Origin: Fluviicola sp.
GTDB taxonomy: Bacteria; Bacteroidota; Bacteroidia; Flavobacteriales_D; Crocinitomicaceae
Assembly (NCBI GenBank): GCA_029866325.1
Contig: JARWZO010000032.1
Location: 1-64,000, forward strand
Reading direction: 5' to 3'
Length of the DNA: 64,000 bases
The notes below the pieces were generated by a model, which was given only the letters and a program-made list of their open reading frames with translations, ran no database searches and was not told where the DNA came from. Below are positions 37,701 to 45,217 of the stretch, piece by piece (within the stretch, counting starts at the first letter, position 1; each line of letters starts with the position of its first letter). Made by a program: the position numbers and the translations under genes.

Positions 37701-39395
37701 AGTGCATACATCATCACGTTCGGCAAAAACACTGTAAGTTCCGTTTGTATTCACTCCGATACCCTGATCCAAACTTCCTGTATTCCATAAATAATGGTAA
37801 GACGGTCCCAAATGTTCGTAAGTCAAAGGATCTGAATAAAGGGTGCCGAATTGGCAAAAATGAGCTGTATCAATGCCATTGTTGATTTGCCCAAGCAAGC
37901 TATCTGTTGATGATAGAAGGTAATAGTTGATATCGGGTGTCGCTTGGTTGATTGCTTTGATCAGAAAAGAATTACGTGTGCTGTCGCCTTGAAGGTAAAG
38001 ATGTGGTAGTTCATTCCAATAGTCTCTCAAACTGTATCCGTCATTACTTGTTGTGTACGATTGATTCCAGTCATTCATAAACATCAGGTCTTTGGAATAA
38101 CTTCCGCAAATAACAGGTGCGTTGGTTGTGTGAACGGCGACTCCATGACCTTCATCGTCCATTTTTCCGCCCAATTGTTTTGAATAAACCAGGTTGCCTG
38201 AATTGCTTACTTTGATGAGGTAAGGATCTTTGAATCCCACAGAACTGAAAATGGCTTCGTCCGTTTCTTGAAATTGGGTGAAACCGCATTTAAAATAACC
38301 GGTTATAAAAATGTCTTTTTGAGAGTCGATGGAAACCGATCTGGCAGAAACATCGGAATCTGACCCGAAAGACTCATCCCAGATATAATTTCCGTTGTTG
38401 GCGGTTTTGAGCACAAAAATCTGACGGTCATACGGGTTCGTAATGTTGTGCAAACCATTCGCATCGAAGTAAACCATGTTCCCGAGAAAATCGCCTGTTA
38501 TAACCACTTCATCAACCGAGTTGACTTCCAAATCGTAGGCAATAACCATTCCTGCACGCAGCGTATTCATCCATTGCAATTGCCCAGCAGGATTGAACTT
38601 GGCCAAAAAACCAACATTGTAAGCATCGTTGTTGAATGTTTGTCCAGCCAATATCAAGGTGTCTGAAAATTGTCCGGTAATGAAGATATTGTTACTTGCA
38701 TCGGTCGCCACGGCTAAACCGCGGTCTTCATAGTCAGCCAAACCCGTCTTTAACCACAATGGATTTCCGTTCAGGTCGTATTTAGCAATAAACAAATCAA
38801 AACTCGGAAGAAACATAATTGGGTCAATCAAACTCGTAACCGTTTGTCCGGCAATGGTTGATGCACCTTGGAATTGTCCGGTGAGTAAGATGCTGTTTTG
38901 TGAATCAACACTTACGCCATATGCATTTTCTGCCATCGTTCCACCTTCCTTTCTAGCCCATAAAACGGTTCCAGCAGGATCGAGTTTGAGCAGAAAAATA
39001 TCTTTGGAATTGGAACTCGATGTAAGTGGAGTAGCCCCAAAATCAACCTGTCCGAAAAATTGACCGGTGACGATCACATCTTGATTATGATCCACAACCA
39101 AATCATACCCGCGATCCGAGAAGTTGCCTCCGAATTGTTTGATCCAAATCAATTGACCGTTGGGAGCGTATTTGGCAACATAAATATCGCCATTACCGGC
39201 TGCAGAAGTTTGCGATACACTTGTGCTAAATGCAGTTTCACCCGTAATGTAACCCGTAACGTAATTGTTTCCGCTCGCATCGATTTCAACATCCAATGCC
39301 TCGTTGGTGTAATCGCTGACAGTGTTCTTGCCCCATTGTTGTGCTTGAAGTTGGAAGGCGGCGATAAGTGTAAGAAAGACGATTAGGTGTTTCAT
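34725..39395 (-). CDS. Giant secreted beta-propeller/Ig-like adhesin with T9SS type B sorting domain
   Basis: 1556 residues. A signal peptide (MKHLIVFLTLIAAFQLQAQ) is followed by SBBP-type repeats (about 25-470) with recurring NNYVTGYITGE, DIFLLKLDPAGTVLWARKEG and IFITGQFSDTLILAG patterns. A long run of Ig-like or PKD-like domains (about 500-1460) repeats a 'C-x-G-D/N-S' style with LICPGDSAYLYTTLPNSNLN and CQNETSILSTTPGLGSYEWS. It ends in a gliding-motility C-terminal domain, NVITPNNDGINDYFVIDEAL to FVEIIR, which is the type B T9SS sorting signal. It is a surface or secreted protein; adhesion is inferred from architecture only. Confidence 0.92.
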   Translation of the reverse strand: MKHLIVFLTLIAAFQLQAQQWGKNTVSDYTNEALDVEIDASGNNYVTGYITGETAFSTSVSQTSAAGNGDIYVAKYAPNGQLIWIKQFGGNFSDRGYDLVVDHNQDVIVTGQFFGQVDFGATPLTSSSNSKDIFLLKLDPAGTVLWARKEGGTMAENAYGVSVDSQNSILLTGQFQGASTIAGQTVTSLIDPIMFLPSFDLFIAKYDLNGNPLWLKTGLADYEDRGLAVATDASNNIFITGQFSDTLILAGQTFNNDAYNVGFLAKFNPAGQLQWMNTLRAGMVIAYDLEVNSVDEVVITGDFLGNMVYFDANGLHNITNPYDRQIFVLKTANNGNYIWDESFGSDSDVSARSVSIDSQKDIFITGYFKCGFTQFQETDEAIFSSVGFKDPYLIKVSNSGNLVYSKQLGGKMDDEGHGVAVHTTNAPVICGSYSKDLMFMNDWNQSYTTSNDGYSLRDYWNELPHLYLQGDSTRNSFLIKAINQATPDINYYLLSSTDSLLGQINNGIDTAHFCQFGTLYSDPLTYEHLGPSYHYLWNTGSLDQGIGVNTNGTYSVFAERDDVCTSGRDTIEVVIHQPPHLPLISDDVVIATESPVYPLYHFCYPDSAQIWFTQLDQSATFGIYNQNVLLYLDSLPHIYNQEGLYTVIASTPYCAVIGDFYILFDHPLPYDTLDLYLKLNDPIDNNDTIELCLNEFIDIYALDFFTNPNGNFILPAEPVVEETWSVSPSIPGGSIENFHGVFAPQTTGWHTFHYDVAIGYDNLCGLDTVIYHATDSFYFIVHPNPTIVTNILGNQLICPGDSAYLYTTLPNSNLNWNGPNIQWMSNDEDSIRIISSGTYSYSGIVVDPVTGCSGDVYQLFYVYPKTLPGIIASPADAIICPYDSVLLSLPNTYVSYDWIGPNGDNLSVTNTVYGEDVGFYYCHVIDNEGCSLTTPPFELKEFTTPYLFVEPGNVICGNETITISAIHFGNASILWTSPINSTADQITVTQPGVYYCQMQQCGLTFYDSVEIIDGSFSISLLASDTLLCQNETSILSTTPGLGSYEWSNGTFGTSSLSVSDEGDYWVTVMNNYGCEAQSDTIHIAVSAAAIPPSVTDLTICPGSDATLLENSNFTTFWFTASDTLFLQSGSTFAVNNIISDTSFLVAYQNAECPPVYDLVWIHTIDSLPAALILGDSLLCPNENATFSITPGGLQTSWYNNNVFLGNTTNITLNQTNFVADSTLTVIISNSCFSDTLSEPIYFATPAVISISSDSLILCAYSETTLSLAGDVTTIQWAGNFGTVEDPTITISSSVGSGWITATAIDNNGCLTNTDSTFVTVSDLSYSLFQQLGNSCLGDSISFGVQTTADSLSWTTPNGLFDTTAFSFLVSNSFSGWYYLTQWDELGCVYEDSIYIAANPLPVFDLGTDTLLCINDIYTYYFPNDSNSYSWVGLGELESFPVEGNQWAILTATSPQGCLFSDTLFIETVDCENALPNVITPNNDGINDYFVIDEALIFPGNELIIINRWGNEILHVDGYRNDFNGLGLSEGTYFYVFRRDPLNEPTVKKEGFVEIIR

Positions 39396-39457
39396 TTCGT
39401 AGTTTTTTTTATAGATACACGAAACTATAAACGGTTGGAAAATAAAAAGGGCTGAAA

Positions 39458-39490
39458 CAAAAAAAAGCGATCCTTTTTGGGAATCGCTTT
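39458..39490 (-). terminator. Terminator between the 140-residue protein and the giant adhesin
   Basis: On the minus strand AAAGCGAT and ATCGCTTT pair, with a CC/GG extension in the loop, followed by a run of T (39458-39466). Confidence 0.82.
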
Positions 39491-39512
39491 AGCAATGGTT
39501 TTAAAACAGTGT

Positions 39513-39935
39513 TTACAAGTCAGTCGGTACTTCAACTGTTTTGAACGACTTTTGTTTCGGTTTTAATTTGTCAATGAATACGACACGGAATTTTTCACCG
39601 TCAGCTGAAAAAATCATTTCCGAGATACCGTTGGTAATTTGCGGAGCTGTTTTTTTAGCATTGTAGAATTTTTTGTCAAACAACTCATACGTGTTGTCAT
39701 CATACTGAAGGAAGATGGAAACAATTGTTCCGTTTTCCACACGTACTTTTCCGGAAACACATTCAGTTCCTTCGGAAGTAAAGAAACTAATGATTACGTT
39801 TCTATGCATTTCATCGGCGATGGTGTAAGATCCTCTTTTGGTAAAGGCGTCTTCGAGCTTTTTGAAACAATCATCCTGAGCAAAAGAACCGAAACTCCAT
39901 ATCAGCGCTACCAACGCAAGTATACTTTTTTTCAT
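39513..39935 (-). CDS. Secreted hypothetical protein, 140 residues
   Basis: A signal peptide (MKKSILALVALIWSFGSFAQ) precedes a 120-residue mature domain with two Cys (CFKKLEDAF and TECVSGKVR) that could form a disulfide. No T9SS domain is present, so the product is likely periplasmic. The family is not recognised. A strong -7 element lies 36 nt upstream and a terminator follows, so it is an independent unit. Confidence 0.8.
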   Translation of the reverse strand: MKKSILALVALIWSFGSFAQDDCFKKLEDAFTKRGSYTIADEMHRNVIISFFTSEGTECVSGKVRVENGTIVSIFLQYDDNTYELFDKKFYNAKKTAPQITNGISEMIFSADGEKFRVVFIDKLKPKQKSFKTVEVPTDL

Positions 39936-39970
39936 AGTTGTTGTTGTGTTATGGAGTTACCCCCAGTTTT

Positions 39971-39978
39971 CAAATATA
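39971..39978 (-). promoter_or_regulatory. -7 promoter element for the gene at 39935
   Basis: Minus-strand TATATTTG matches TAnnTTTG. With the plus-strand element at 40018 it forms a divergent promoter pair in one 113-nt gap. Confidence 0.74.
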
Positions 39979-40017
39979 ACAAGTTTAAGTAAATTGATGA
40001 CTGTCGTAATAATTATT

Positions 40018-40025
40018 TATTTTTG
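40018..40025 (+). promoter_or_regulatory. -7 promoter element of gmhA
   Basis: TATTTTTG matches TAnnTTTG, with a TTG 21 nt upstream; the ATG follows 23 nt later. Confidence 0.74.
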
Positions 40026-40048
40026 GGCAATTCACCAACACACTTGGC

Positions 40049-40621
40049 ATGAAACAAATAGCAGACCAATTTGAACAGGCACTCGGTATTTTGCAAAAAT
40101 TTAACAACGAAGCAAATTACAAACTTATCGAAAGTGCTGGTAATCTGATGGTTGCTTCAATTGCCAATAACGGTAAAATCATCTCTTGCGGTAACGGTGG
40201 TTCTATGTGCGATGCCATGCATTTTGCGGAAGAACTTACTGGGCGTTACAGAAATGACCGCCCTGGAATAGCAGCATTGAGTATTTCTGACCCATCTCAT
40301 CTTTCATGCGTGGCAAATGACTACGGTTACGATTTTGTTTTTTCGCGTTTTATTGAATCGGTGGGACAGCCCGGAGATGTATTGCTCGGAATTTCAACTT
40401 CCGGAAATTCAAAAAACATCATTAATGCGATAGAAGCTGCCCGAAAAAAGGGAATGAAAGTTGTCGGTCTCACCGGAAAAGATGGTGGTAAAATGGCTGG
40501 AATCTGCGACGTTGAAATTCGCGCTCCATATAGTGAATATGCAGATCGAGCCCAAGAAATTCACATCAAAGTCATCCACTCATTAATTGGATATATAGAA
40601 ACTTCGTTATCATTAATTTAA
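40049..40621 (+). CDS. gmhA: Sedoheptulose 7-phosphate isomerase
   Basis: A 190-residue SIS-domain enzyme that makes D-glycero-D-manno-heptose 7-phosphate, the first step of heptose supply for lipopolysaccharide core. The sugar-phosphate-binding motif is [20 protein letters not shown], followed by [40 protein letters not shown] and a C-terminal [11 protein letters not shown] that carries metal-ligand residues. It is followed after 15 nt by the TerB-like gene. No other heptose genes are in the window. Confidence 0.93.
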   Translation: MKQIADQFEQALGILQKFNNEANYKLIESAGNLMVASIANNGKIISCGNGGSMCDAMHFAEELTGRYRNDRPGIAALSISDPSHLSCVANDYGYDFVFSRFIESVGQPGDVLLGISTSGNSKNIINAIEAARKKGMKVVGLTGKDGGKMAGICDVEIRAPYSEYADRAQEIHIKVIHSLIGYIETSLSLI

Positions 40622-40636
40622 ACAATCAAATAAAGT

Positions 40637-41059
40637 ATGAGTTCCATTGCACATCTTTTCGAATCGGGTGAACAGGCACGCCAGAAAGGACATTTTTTAA
40701 ATTTAGTAATGCTGGCCCGTGTTGATGGGACTATTTCGAATCAGGAAAATCAATTGTTGAAGCGCGTAGCACAACGTTTGTCATTGACCGATGAGCAAGT
40801 GCAGGAAATTAAAGATAATCCGCAGGATTACCCAATGATTCCGCCGGTTAACCGAGAAGAGCGCTACGAGCGTTTCATTCAGTTGATTCAATTGTTGGTT
40901 GCCGATGGAATATCTGACATTGAAGAAGAGCGCATGGTAAAACAGTTGGGGGTTGCTTTGGGATTTACTCCTGCACGAATCGAGGAGAAATTTCCGATTA
41001 TTCTCGAACATTTGCGCAAAGGGATGACGCGTGAAAGCGTATTTGAAGCGGTGATATAG
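40637..41059 (+). CDS. TerB-like (tellurite-resistance fold) protein
   Basis: 140 residues, all helical, with two acidic repeat-like motifs that resemble the metal-binding helices of TerB: MLARVDGTISNQENQLLKRV and LLVADGISDIEEERMVKQLG. Proteins of this fold bind divalent metal in some families. No ter operon is present, so the name describes the fold only. It is co-transcribed with gmhA. A perfect word palindrome begins 3 nt after its stop. Confidence 0.82.
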   Translation: MSSIAHLFESGEQARQKGHFLNLVMLARVDGTISNQENQLLKRVAQRLSLTDEQVQEIKDNPQDYPMIPPVNREERYERFIQLIQLLVADGISDIEEERMVKQLGVALGFTPARIEEKFPIILEHLRKGMTRESVFEAVI

Positions 41060-41062
41060 TGT

Positions 41063-41135
41063 GTTTTTTAGTTCTTGAGTTTTTTAAGTTTCCTGAGTTT
41101 GGTTGAAAACTTAAAAAACTCAAGAACTAAAAAAC
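41063..41135. repeat. Perfect 28-bp word palindrome
   Basis: GTTTTTTAGTTCTTGAGTTT plus TTTAAGTT (41063-41090) is the exact reverse complement of 41108-41135, with a 17-nt loop. Further words of the same type run on to 41160 (ACCAACTAAGAAACTAAA). It fills the gap between two convergent genes. Confidence 0.92.
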
Positions 41136-41166
41136 TGACCAACTAAGAAACTAAAAAACAATCTGC

Positions 41167-41733
41167 TTAATGCTTTTTCTTCCTCAAATGATCATCCAAA
41201 CGTTTTGTAATGACTTGAAATAGTAGTTTAGTTTCTTTCTCATCGAGTTTACGACCAAAGCGTATGGTTTTCCCCATGTAATCAAATTCGATGCGCTCAC
41301 CGCCTCTAATCCAGGGTGAATTTTCCCAGGCCGCCTGAAATGAATTTGATTCAGGAATGTGTACCCTTACTTTACTGATGTTCTCGATGTAAAACTCTTT
41401 GGCCTTGCCGTAACCTTTGATCGAATTTTTGATGGTGAGCGAAATCTTATCGATTTTGAGCATTTCTTTTCCGAACATCAACCAAAAAAACGAACGACCG
41501 ACGCGCAGGAAATAATAAAACCAAAACACCATGAAAACGACCATTACGAGGTGGAGTTCGCGTTTCATCGGATAATAGGTCCACGCCCAAATCAGTGTGC
41601 CGCCAATTACCACCCACATACAAAACCATGCTCCGATAAGCGATTTTACAATTCCGGGGTTTTCAGGAATGATCACAAACGTTGTTTTGTGTTCCTGATC
41701 TACATAACTGATGCGGTTACCAATCCATTTCAT
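41167..41733 (-). CDS. Membrane protein with PH-like C-terminal domain
   Basis: 188 residues from ATG 41733. An N-terminal soluble stretch (MKWIGNRISYVDQEHKTTFV) is followed by two helices (about 31-52 and 62-82), and a C-terminal domain of about 95 residues with IDKISLTIKNSIKGYGKAKE and GERIEFDYMGKTIRFGRKLD, reminiscent of bacterial PH-like membrane domains. Family not firmly recognised. The -7 element at 41738 lies so close that the transcript may start at or near the ATG, which excludes the longer frame to 41769. Confidence 0.78.
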   Translation of the reverse strand: MKWIGNRISYVDQEHKTTFVIIPENPGIVKSLIGAWFCMWVVIGGTLIWAWTYYPMKRELHLVMVVFMVFWFYYFLRVGRSFFWLMFGKEMLKIDKISLTIKNSIKGYGKAKEFYIENISKVRVHIPESNSFQAAWENSPWIRGGERIEFDYMGKTIRFGRKLDEKETKLLFQVITKRLDDHLRKKKH

Positions 41734-41737
41734 ACTG

Positions 41738-41745
41738 CAAATATA
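41738..41745 (-). promoter_or_regulatory. -7 promoter element implying a leaderless transcript
   Basis: Minus-strand TATATTTG is exact for TAnnTTTG but ends only 4 nt before the ATG at 41733, so transcription would begin at about the start codon. Confidence 0.62.
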
Positions 41746-41790
41746 GCAGGGAAATTTGTTGTGTGCCAAGAATGAGAATGTTGCTTATTT

Positions 41791-41948
41791 CTTTTTCTCC
41801 TACAGATGAAAGGATTAATGCGCTCATAACGGCAGCGCTAATGTTGTGCGAGGATTTTATGAGTTACAAATGCGAGTCCGTTGCGCCTTTGCTGAAGCTT
41901 CAGCGTAAGCATTAGGCGAGTTAAAGATCTGTGAATCTGTGGGAAAGT
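41791..41948. repeat. Dispersed inverted-repeat element, copy 2
   Basis: It has the same plan as 24411-24557: the outer TTTTTCTCCTACAGATGAAA pairs loosely with GTGAATCTGTGGGAAAG, and the inner CATAACGGCAGCGCT is followed by GCGAGTCCGTTGCGCC and CATTAGGCGAG. An extra hairpin, GCTGAAGCTTCAGC, sits at about 41891-41904. It fills most of the 272-nt gap before the T9SS gene's terminator. Confidence 0.78.
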
Positions 41949-41954
41949 AAAAAC

Positions 41955-41988
41955 AAAACAGCCGATCCATTTATGAACCGGCTGTTTT
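41955..41988 (-). terminator. Terminator of the Omp28-like T9SS gene
   Basis: AAAACAGCCG and CGGCTGTTTT form a perfect 10-bp stem with a 14-nt loop, with a T-run on the minus strand. Confidence 0.85.
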
Positions 41989-42005
41989 CAAAAAGTATGA
42001 ACGAA

Positions 42006-44039
42006 TTATTCTACAACCAATCGTTGTTGCACAACCTCATTGTCTAATGTCAATTCAACAATGTAAACACCTGCAACGAATTCTGAAGTATTCATTGTGA
42101 TGGTAGCTGCACCGTTCATAGAACCGTAGTTTCTTGCAGCCATTTCTTTACCTGAAAGGTCTAAAACACGCATGCTAACATTTGATTCGTTTTTCAGGTT
42201 AATAGCAACTGTTGCCATGTCGTGAGCCGGATTCGGATAAATCTGCAAAGTAGCATCTAATTGTTGATCATCCATTGCGATACCAACGTTTGTTCCGCCT
42301 ACAAAACCGTTTGCTACCGCCTCGGTGATTGTCGCTTTTCCTGCATTGTCAATACGCCCATCGGGAGCAATCAACAAACCAACGATGTGAATTTCGTTTT
42401 CATCCCAACCAGCCGGAATATCGAAATAGCCGTTTACTGTGTGCGTTTCTCCTGCGTTAACTGTTGCCGGAAAACTATTCGCAAATCCACCAAACGATGG
42501 TTCAATTGCTCGTGCAACGTGATCATAAACCATTTGAGCGGCAGGAACTGGGTTGCCTAAAGTCTCAAAACCACCCATTACACCATTTCCACCACCTGAA
42601 TAGGCGTTGCTTTGTGACCAGCCTGAACCTGATCCGGTAACCCCGTCTTCAGTAAGTACGATTGCTAATTTATAACCATTGGTAGCTGCAGCTTGAAACT
42701 CAGCTGAAACAGAAACTTCTAAAACTCTTGTAGCACTATTCCAAATTGCTCCATTTGTGATGAAGGCTTTTGGAGCAACCAAAATACGAGTCAAAAATTC
42801 AGTTTCCATCACTGAAGGATCGGCATCTGCACCACGGTCAACCAATGAACTTGGGTAACCTGCAATCAAACCGCCAATAGCAGCATCGTAATCGGTAACG
42901 GTCATAGGATCGCCATTGTGAACCGCAATTCCAGCCCAGTGACTTGGGTATTTGGTTTCCATCAAGTCCATGAAAACAGCTCCACGCGGACACCATTGAC
43001 ACCATGTTCCTGTTCCTTCTTCACCTACAACCATTTTACCTGCCGCCGGTATAATCGGATCAACTGAAATAGAACCTGCATCATCATCAGCGTCACCATC
43101 AGTTGCATTTCCGTTTACATTACTAACGGTTGCTACCATGTCGTTTTGACCAGCAATCAATGTGTGGTTTGCTGTAAGTGTAATAGTTGTTTCAGCCAAA
43201 GAAGCAAGGTTCAAACCTGTAACAGATTGAGAAAGGTTGTTTCCATTGTAATCGACATCCAAATTAAATGAATTAATTGTAGTCGTACCAAGGTTGCGTA
43301 CTCTCACTTTCGGAGTTACAGCTGCACCTGCAATTTCTCCTTGGTCAAAACTTACCAATGTTACTGCTGCGTTTAAGTTAGGCAGGGTGTAAGGAGTGAT
43401 GGTATAAGAGAAATCATCGATGAAATAACCACAGCTGTATGGTGTGTTTTGATCGGTTGGATAAATATCGATTGATGCGATTTGATTTTCGGAGTTCGAA
43501 AAACTACCGATTGACACGTCGTCAATAAACACTTCCCAATTGTTGGTGTTGAAGTTGATATCGATTCGGAAATTGAACCAGGTATTTTGGGTATAAGCAC
43601 CGCTAAAGTTCAATCCGGATTGGTTGTTGATAGTAATTGTACCGTTATCATTGAAAAAACAGTCCATTGCCCAAACCTGACCAATAGTTGCATTTCGTTG
43701 GAAGTTAAAATAACCGGCTTTACCTGTTTCAACCAAGATATTGAATTCCATCGAAAACTGTCCGGTATTCAACACACCGAAATTGCGCACCAAATCCGTT
43801 GGTCCACCTGCTTGAGCGGAAGTGGCAAAATAAACGGAGTTTGGTCCGCTCACTGAGTTTGCGCTCGATACAAGCACATCTTCTGTTCCGCCGGGAGCAT
43901 TGCTCCAAGTAGTCCAAAATCCGCCGCTTTGTTGTGCCATGTATTGTCCGGCATTGTAAGCGTCAAAATTGTCTGAATAAGTTTGCGACATTCCCAAGGT
44001 GGTGAACGCCAAACTCGCGATGAGTAAAGTTTTCTTCAT
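42006..44039 (-). CDS. Secreted Omp28-related thioredoxin-fold protein with T9SS type A domain
   Basis: 677 residues. A signal peptide (MKKTLLIASLAFTTLGMSQ) is followed by an N-terminal jelly-roll-like carbohydrate-binding-type domain (about 20-210, SDNFDAYNAGQYMAQQSGGF), a CARDB-like beta domain (about 225-325, TPKVRVRNLGTTTINSFNLD) and an Omp28-related domain with a CxxC pair in GTGTWCQWCPRGAVFMDLME (about 340-360), as in thioredoxin-like folds. It ends with a type A T9SS domain, IYPNPAHDMATVAINLKNES to QRLVVE. It is presumably on the cell surface or released; redox activity is inferred from the CxxC only. Confidence 0.9.
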   Translation of the reverse strand: MKKTLLIASLAFTTLGMSQTYSDNFDAYNAGQYMAQQSGGFWTTWSNAPGGTEDVLVSSANSVSGPNSVYFATSAQAGGPTDLVRNFGVLNTGQFSMEFNILVETGKAGYFNFQRNATIGQVWAMDCFFNDNGTITINNQSGLNFSGAYTQNTWFNFRIDINFNTNNWEVFIDDVSIGSFSNSENQIASIDIYPTDQNTPYSCGYFIDDFSYTITPYTLPNLNAAVTLVSFDQGEIAGAAVTPKVRVRNLGTTTINSFNLDVDYNGNNLSQSVTGLNLASLAETTITLTANHTLIAGQNDMVATVSNVNGNATDGDADDDAGSISVDPIIPAAGKMVVGEEGTGTWCQWCPRGAVFMDLMETKYPSHWAGIAVHNGDPMTVTDYDAAIGGLIAGYPSSLVDRGADADPSVMETEFLTRILVAPKAFITNGAIWNSATRVLEVSVSAEFQAAATNGYKLAIVLTEDGVTGSGSGWSQSNAYSGGGNGVMGGFETLGNPVPAAQMVYDHVARAIEPSFGGFANSFPATVNAGETHTVNGYFDIPAGWDENEIHIVGLLIAPDGRIDNAGKATITEAVANGFVGGTNVGIAMDDQQLDATLQIYPNPAHDMATVAINLKNESNVSMRVLDLSGKEMAARNYGSMNGAATITMNTSEFVAGVYIVELTLDNEVVQQRLVVE

Positions 44040-44133
44040 AAGTTCTAGCTTTGTAATAGGCTAAATGTACAAAAACGATCAACCGGTTCGATCATTCGAC
44101 CAAACGGAGTTGTGTTCTATTCTTGTATTCTTA

Positions 44134-45216
44134 TCAATCGAAATAACTGAAAGATTGTGTTGGTTTTAAGCGTTTTAAAGAAGCGTAAATGAGCGAAATC
44201 GTTCCCTCAACATCGTCCTTATGGCACATTTCTACCGTGGTATGCATGTAACGCAAAGGCAATGAAATTAAGGCAGAAGGTACACCATCGTTGGAATAGG
44301 CAAACGCATCCGTATCGGTACCTGTTGCTCTTGAAGCAGCTGCGCGCTGAAAGGCGATTTTTTCTTTTTCGGCAGTGGTGATTATGTGATCCAGTAGTTT
44401 GTTGTGAACAGCTGGACCATACGTTAAAACCGGACCTTTTCCACCCGTAAGATCACCTTGTTCTATTTTGTTGATCATCGGAGTTTGGGTATCGTGACAC
44501 ACATCGGTTACAATAGCAACATTCGGTTTAATACGATTGGCAATCATTTCGGCACCTCGTAATCCTACTTCTTCTTGCACGGCATTTACAATGTATAATC
44601 CGTAAGGTAATTTCACGTCATTTTCTTTGAGCAGACGCGCAACTTCGGCAATCATGAATCCACCCATGCGATTGTCGAGTGCACGACCTACATAACGGGT
44701 TTTGTTGAGTACCATGAACTCATCCTCGTAGGTAATTACGCAACCGACATGAACACCCAATTCTGCTACTTCTTCAGATGTTGAGCAACCCAAATCAAGA
44801 CAAATGTTTTTCAATGTCGGAGCTTCTTCTTTTTCGTTGCGGGTATGGATTGCCGGCCAGCCGAAAACGGCTTTCACGATTCCTTTTTTAGTATGAATAT
44901 TGACGCGTTTTGATGGCGCAATCTGGTGATCGGAGCCACCGTTGCGGCGCACGTACACAAAGCCGTCTTTGGTAATGTAATGTACGAACCACGAAATTTC
45001 ATCGGCATGCGCCTCAATCACCACTCTGAAAGGAGCCTCAGGATTAATAATTCCTACTGCGGTTCCGTAAGCATCCGTTTCAAATTTATCGACATAAGGT
45101 TTTAAGTATTCCATCCACAACTTTTGCCCGGAAGATTCAAATCCTGTTGGAGAAGCATTGTTGAGATAAGTGGAAAGAAATTGTTCAGACTTTTTGGTAA
45201 TGATTTTTTTACTCAT
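44134..45216 (-). CDS. M42 family metallo-aminopeptidase
   Basis: A 360-residue dinuclear zinc peptidase of the glutamyl aminopeptidase/PepA-TET group. Metal and catalytic residues are seen in VVIEAHADEISWFVH, in YVGRALDNRMGGFMIAEVAR (bridging Asp), in NAVQEEVGLRGAEMIA (catalytic Glu pair), in IVTDVCHD and in RYMHTTVEMCHKDDVEG (final His). It lies 1 nt after the giant T9SS gene and shares its transcript. The protein has no signal peptide, so it works in the cytoplasm, probably on peptides. Confidence 0.94.
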   Translation of the reverse strand: MSKKIITKKSEQFLSTYLNNASPTGFESSGQKLWMEYLKPYVDKFETDAYGTAVGIINPEAPFRVVIEAHADEISWFVHYITKDGFVYVRRNGGSDHQIAPSKRVNIHTKKGIVKAVFGWPAIHTRNEKEEAPTLKNICLDLGCSTSEEVAELGVHVGCVITYEDEFMVLNKTRYVGRALDNRMGGFMIAEVARLLKENDVKLPYGLYIVNAVQEEVGLRGAEMIANRIKPNVAIVTDVCHDTQTPMINKIEQGDLTGGKGPVLTYGPAVHNKLLDHIITTAEKEKIAFQRAAASRATGTDTDAFAYSNDGVPSALISLPLRYMHTTVEMCHKDDVEGTISLIYASLKRLKPTQSFSYFD

Positions 45217-45217
45217 G

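Noticed and set aside
19101-41160. CRISPR array
   Set aside because: The repeats are inverted pairs with unlike words; there are no regularly spaced direct repeats or cas genes.
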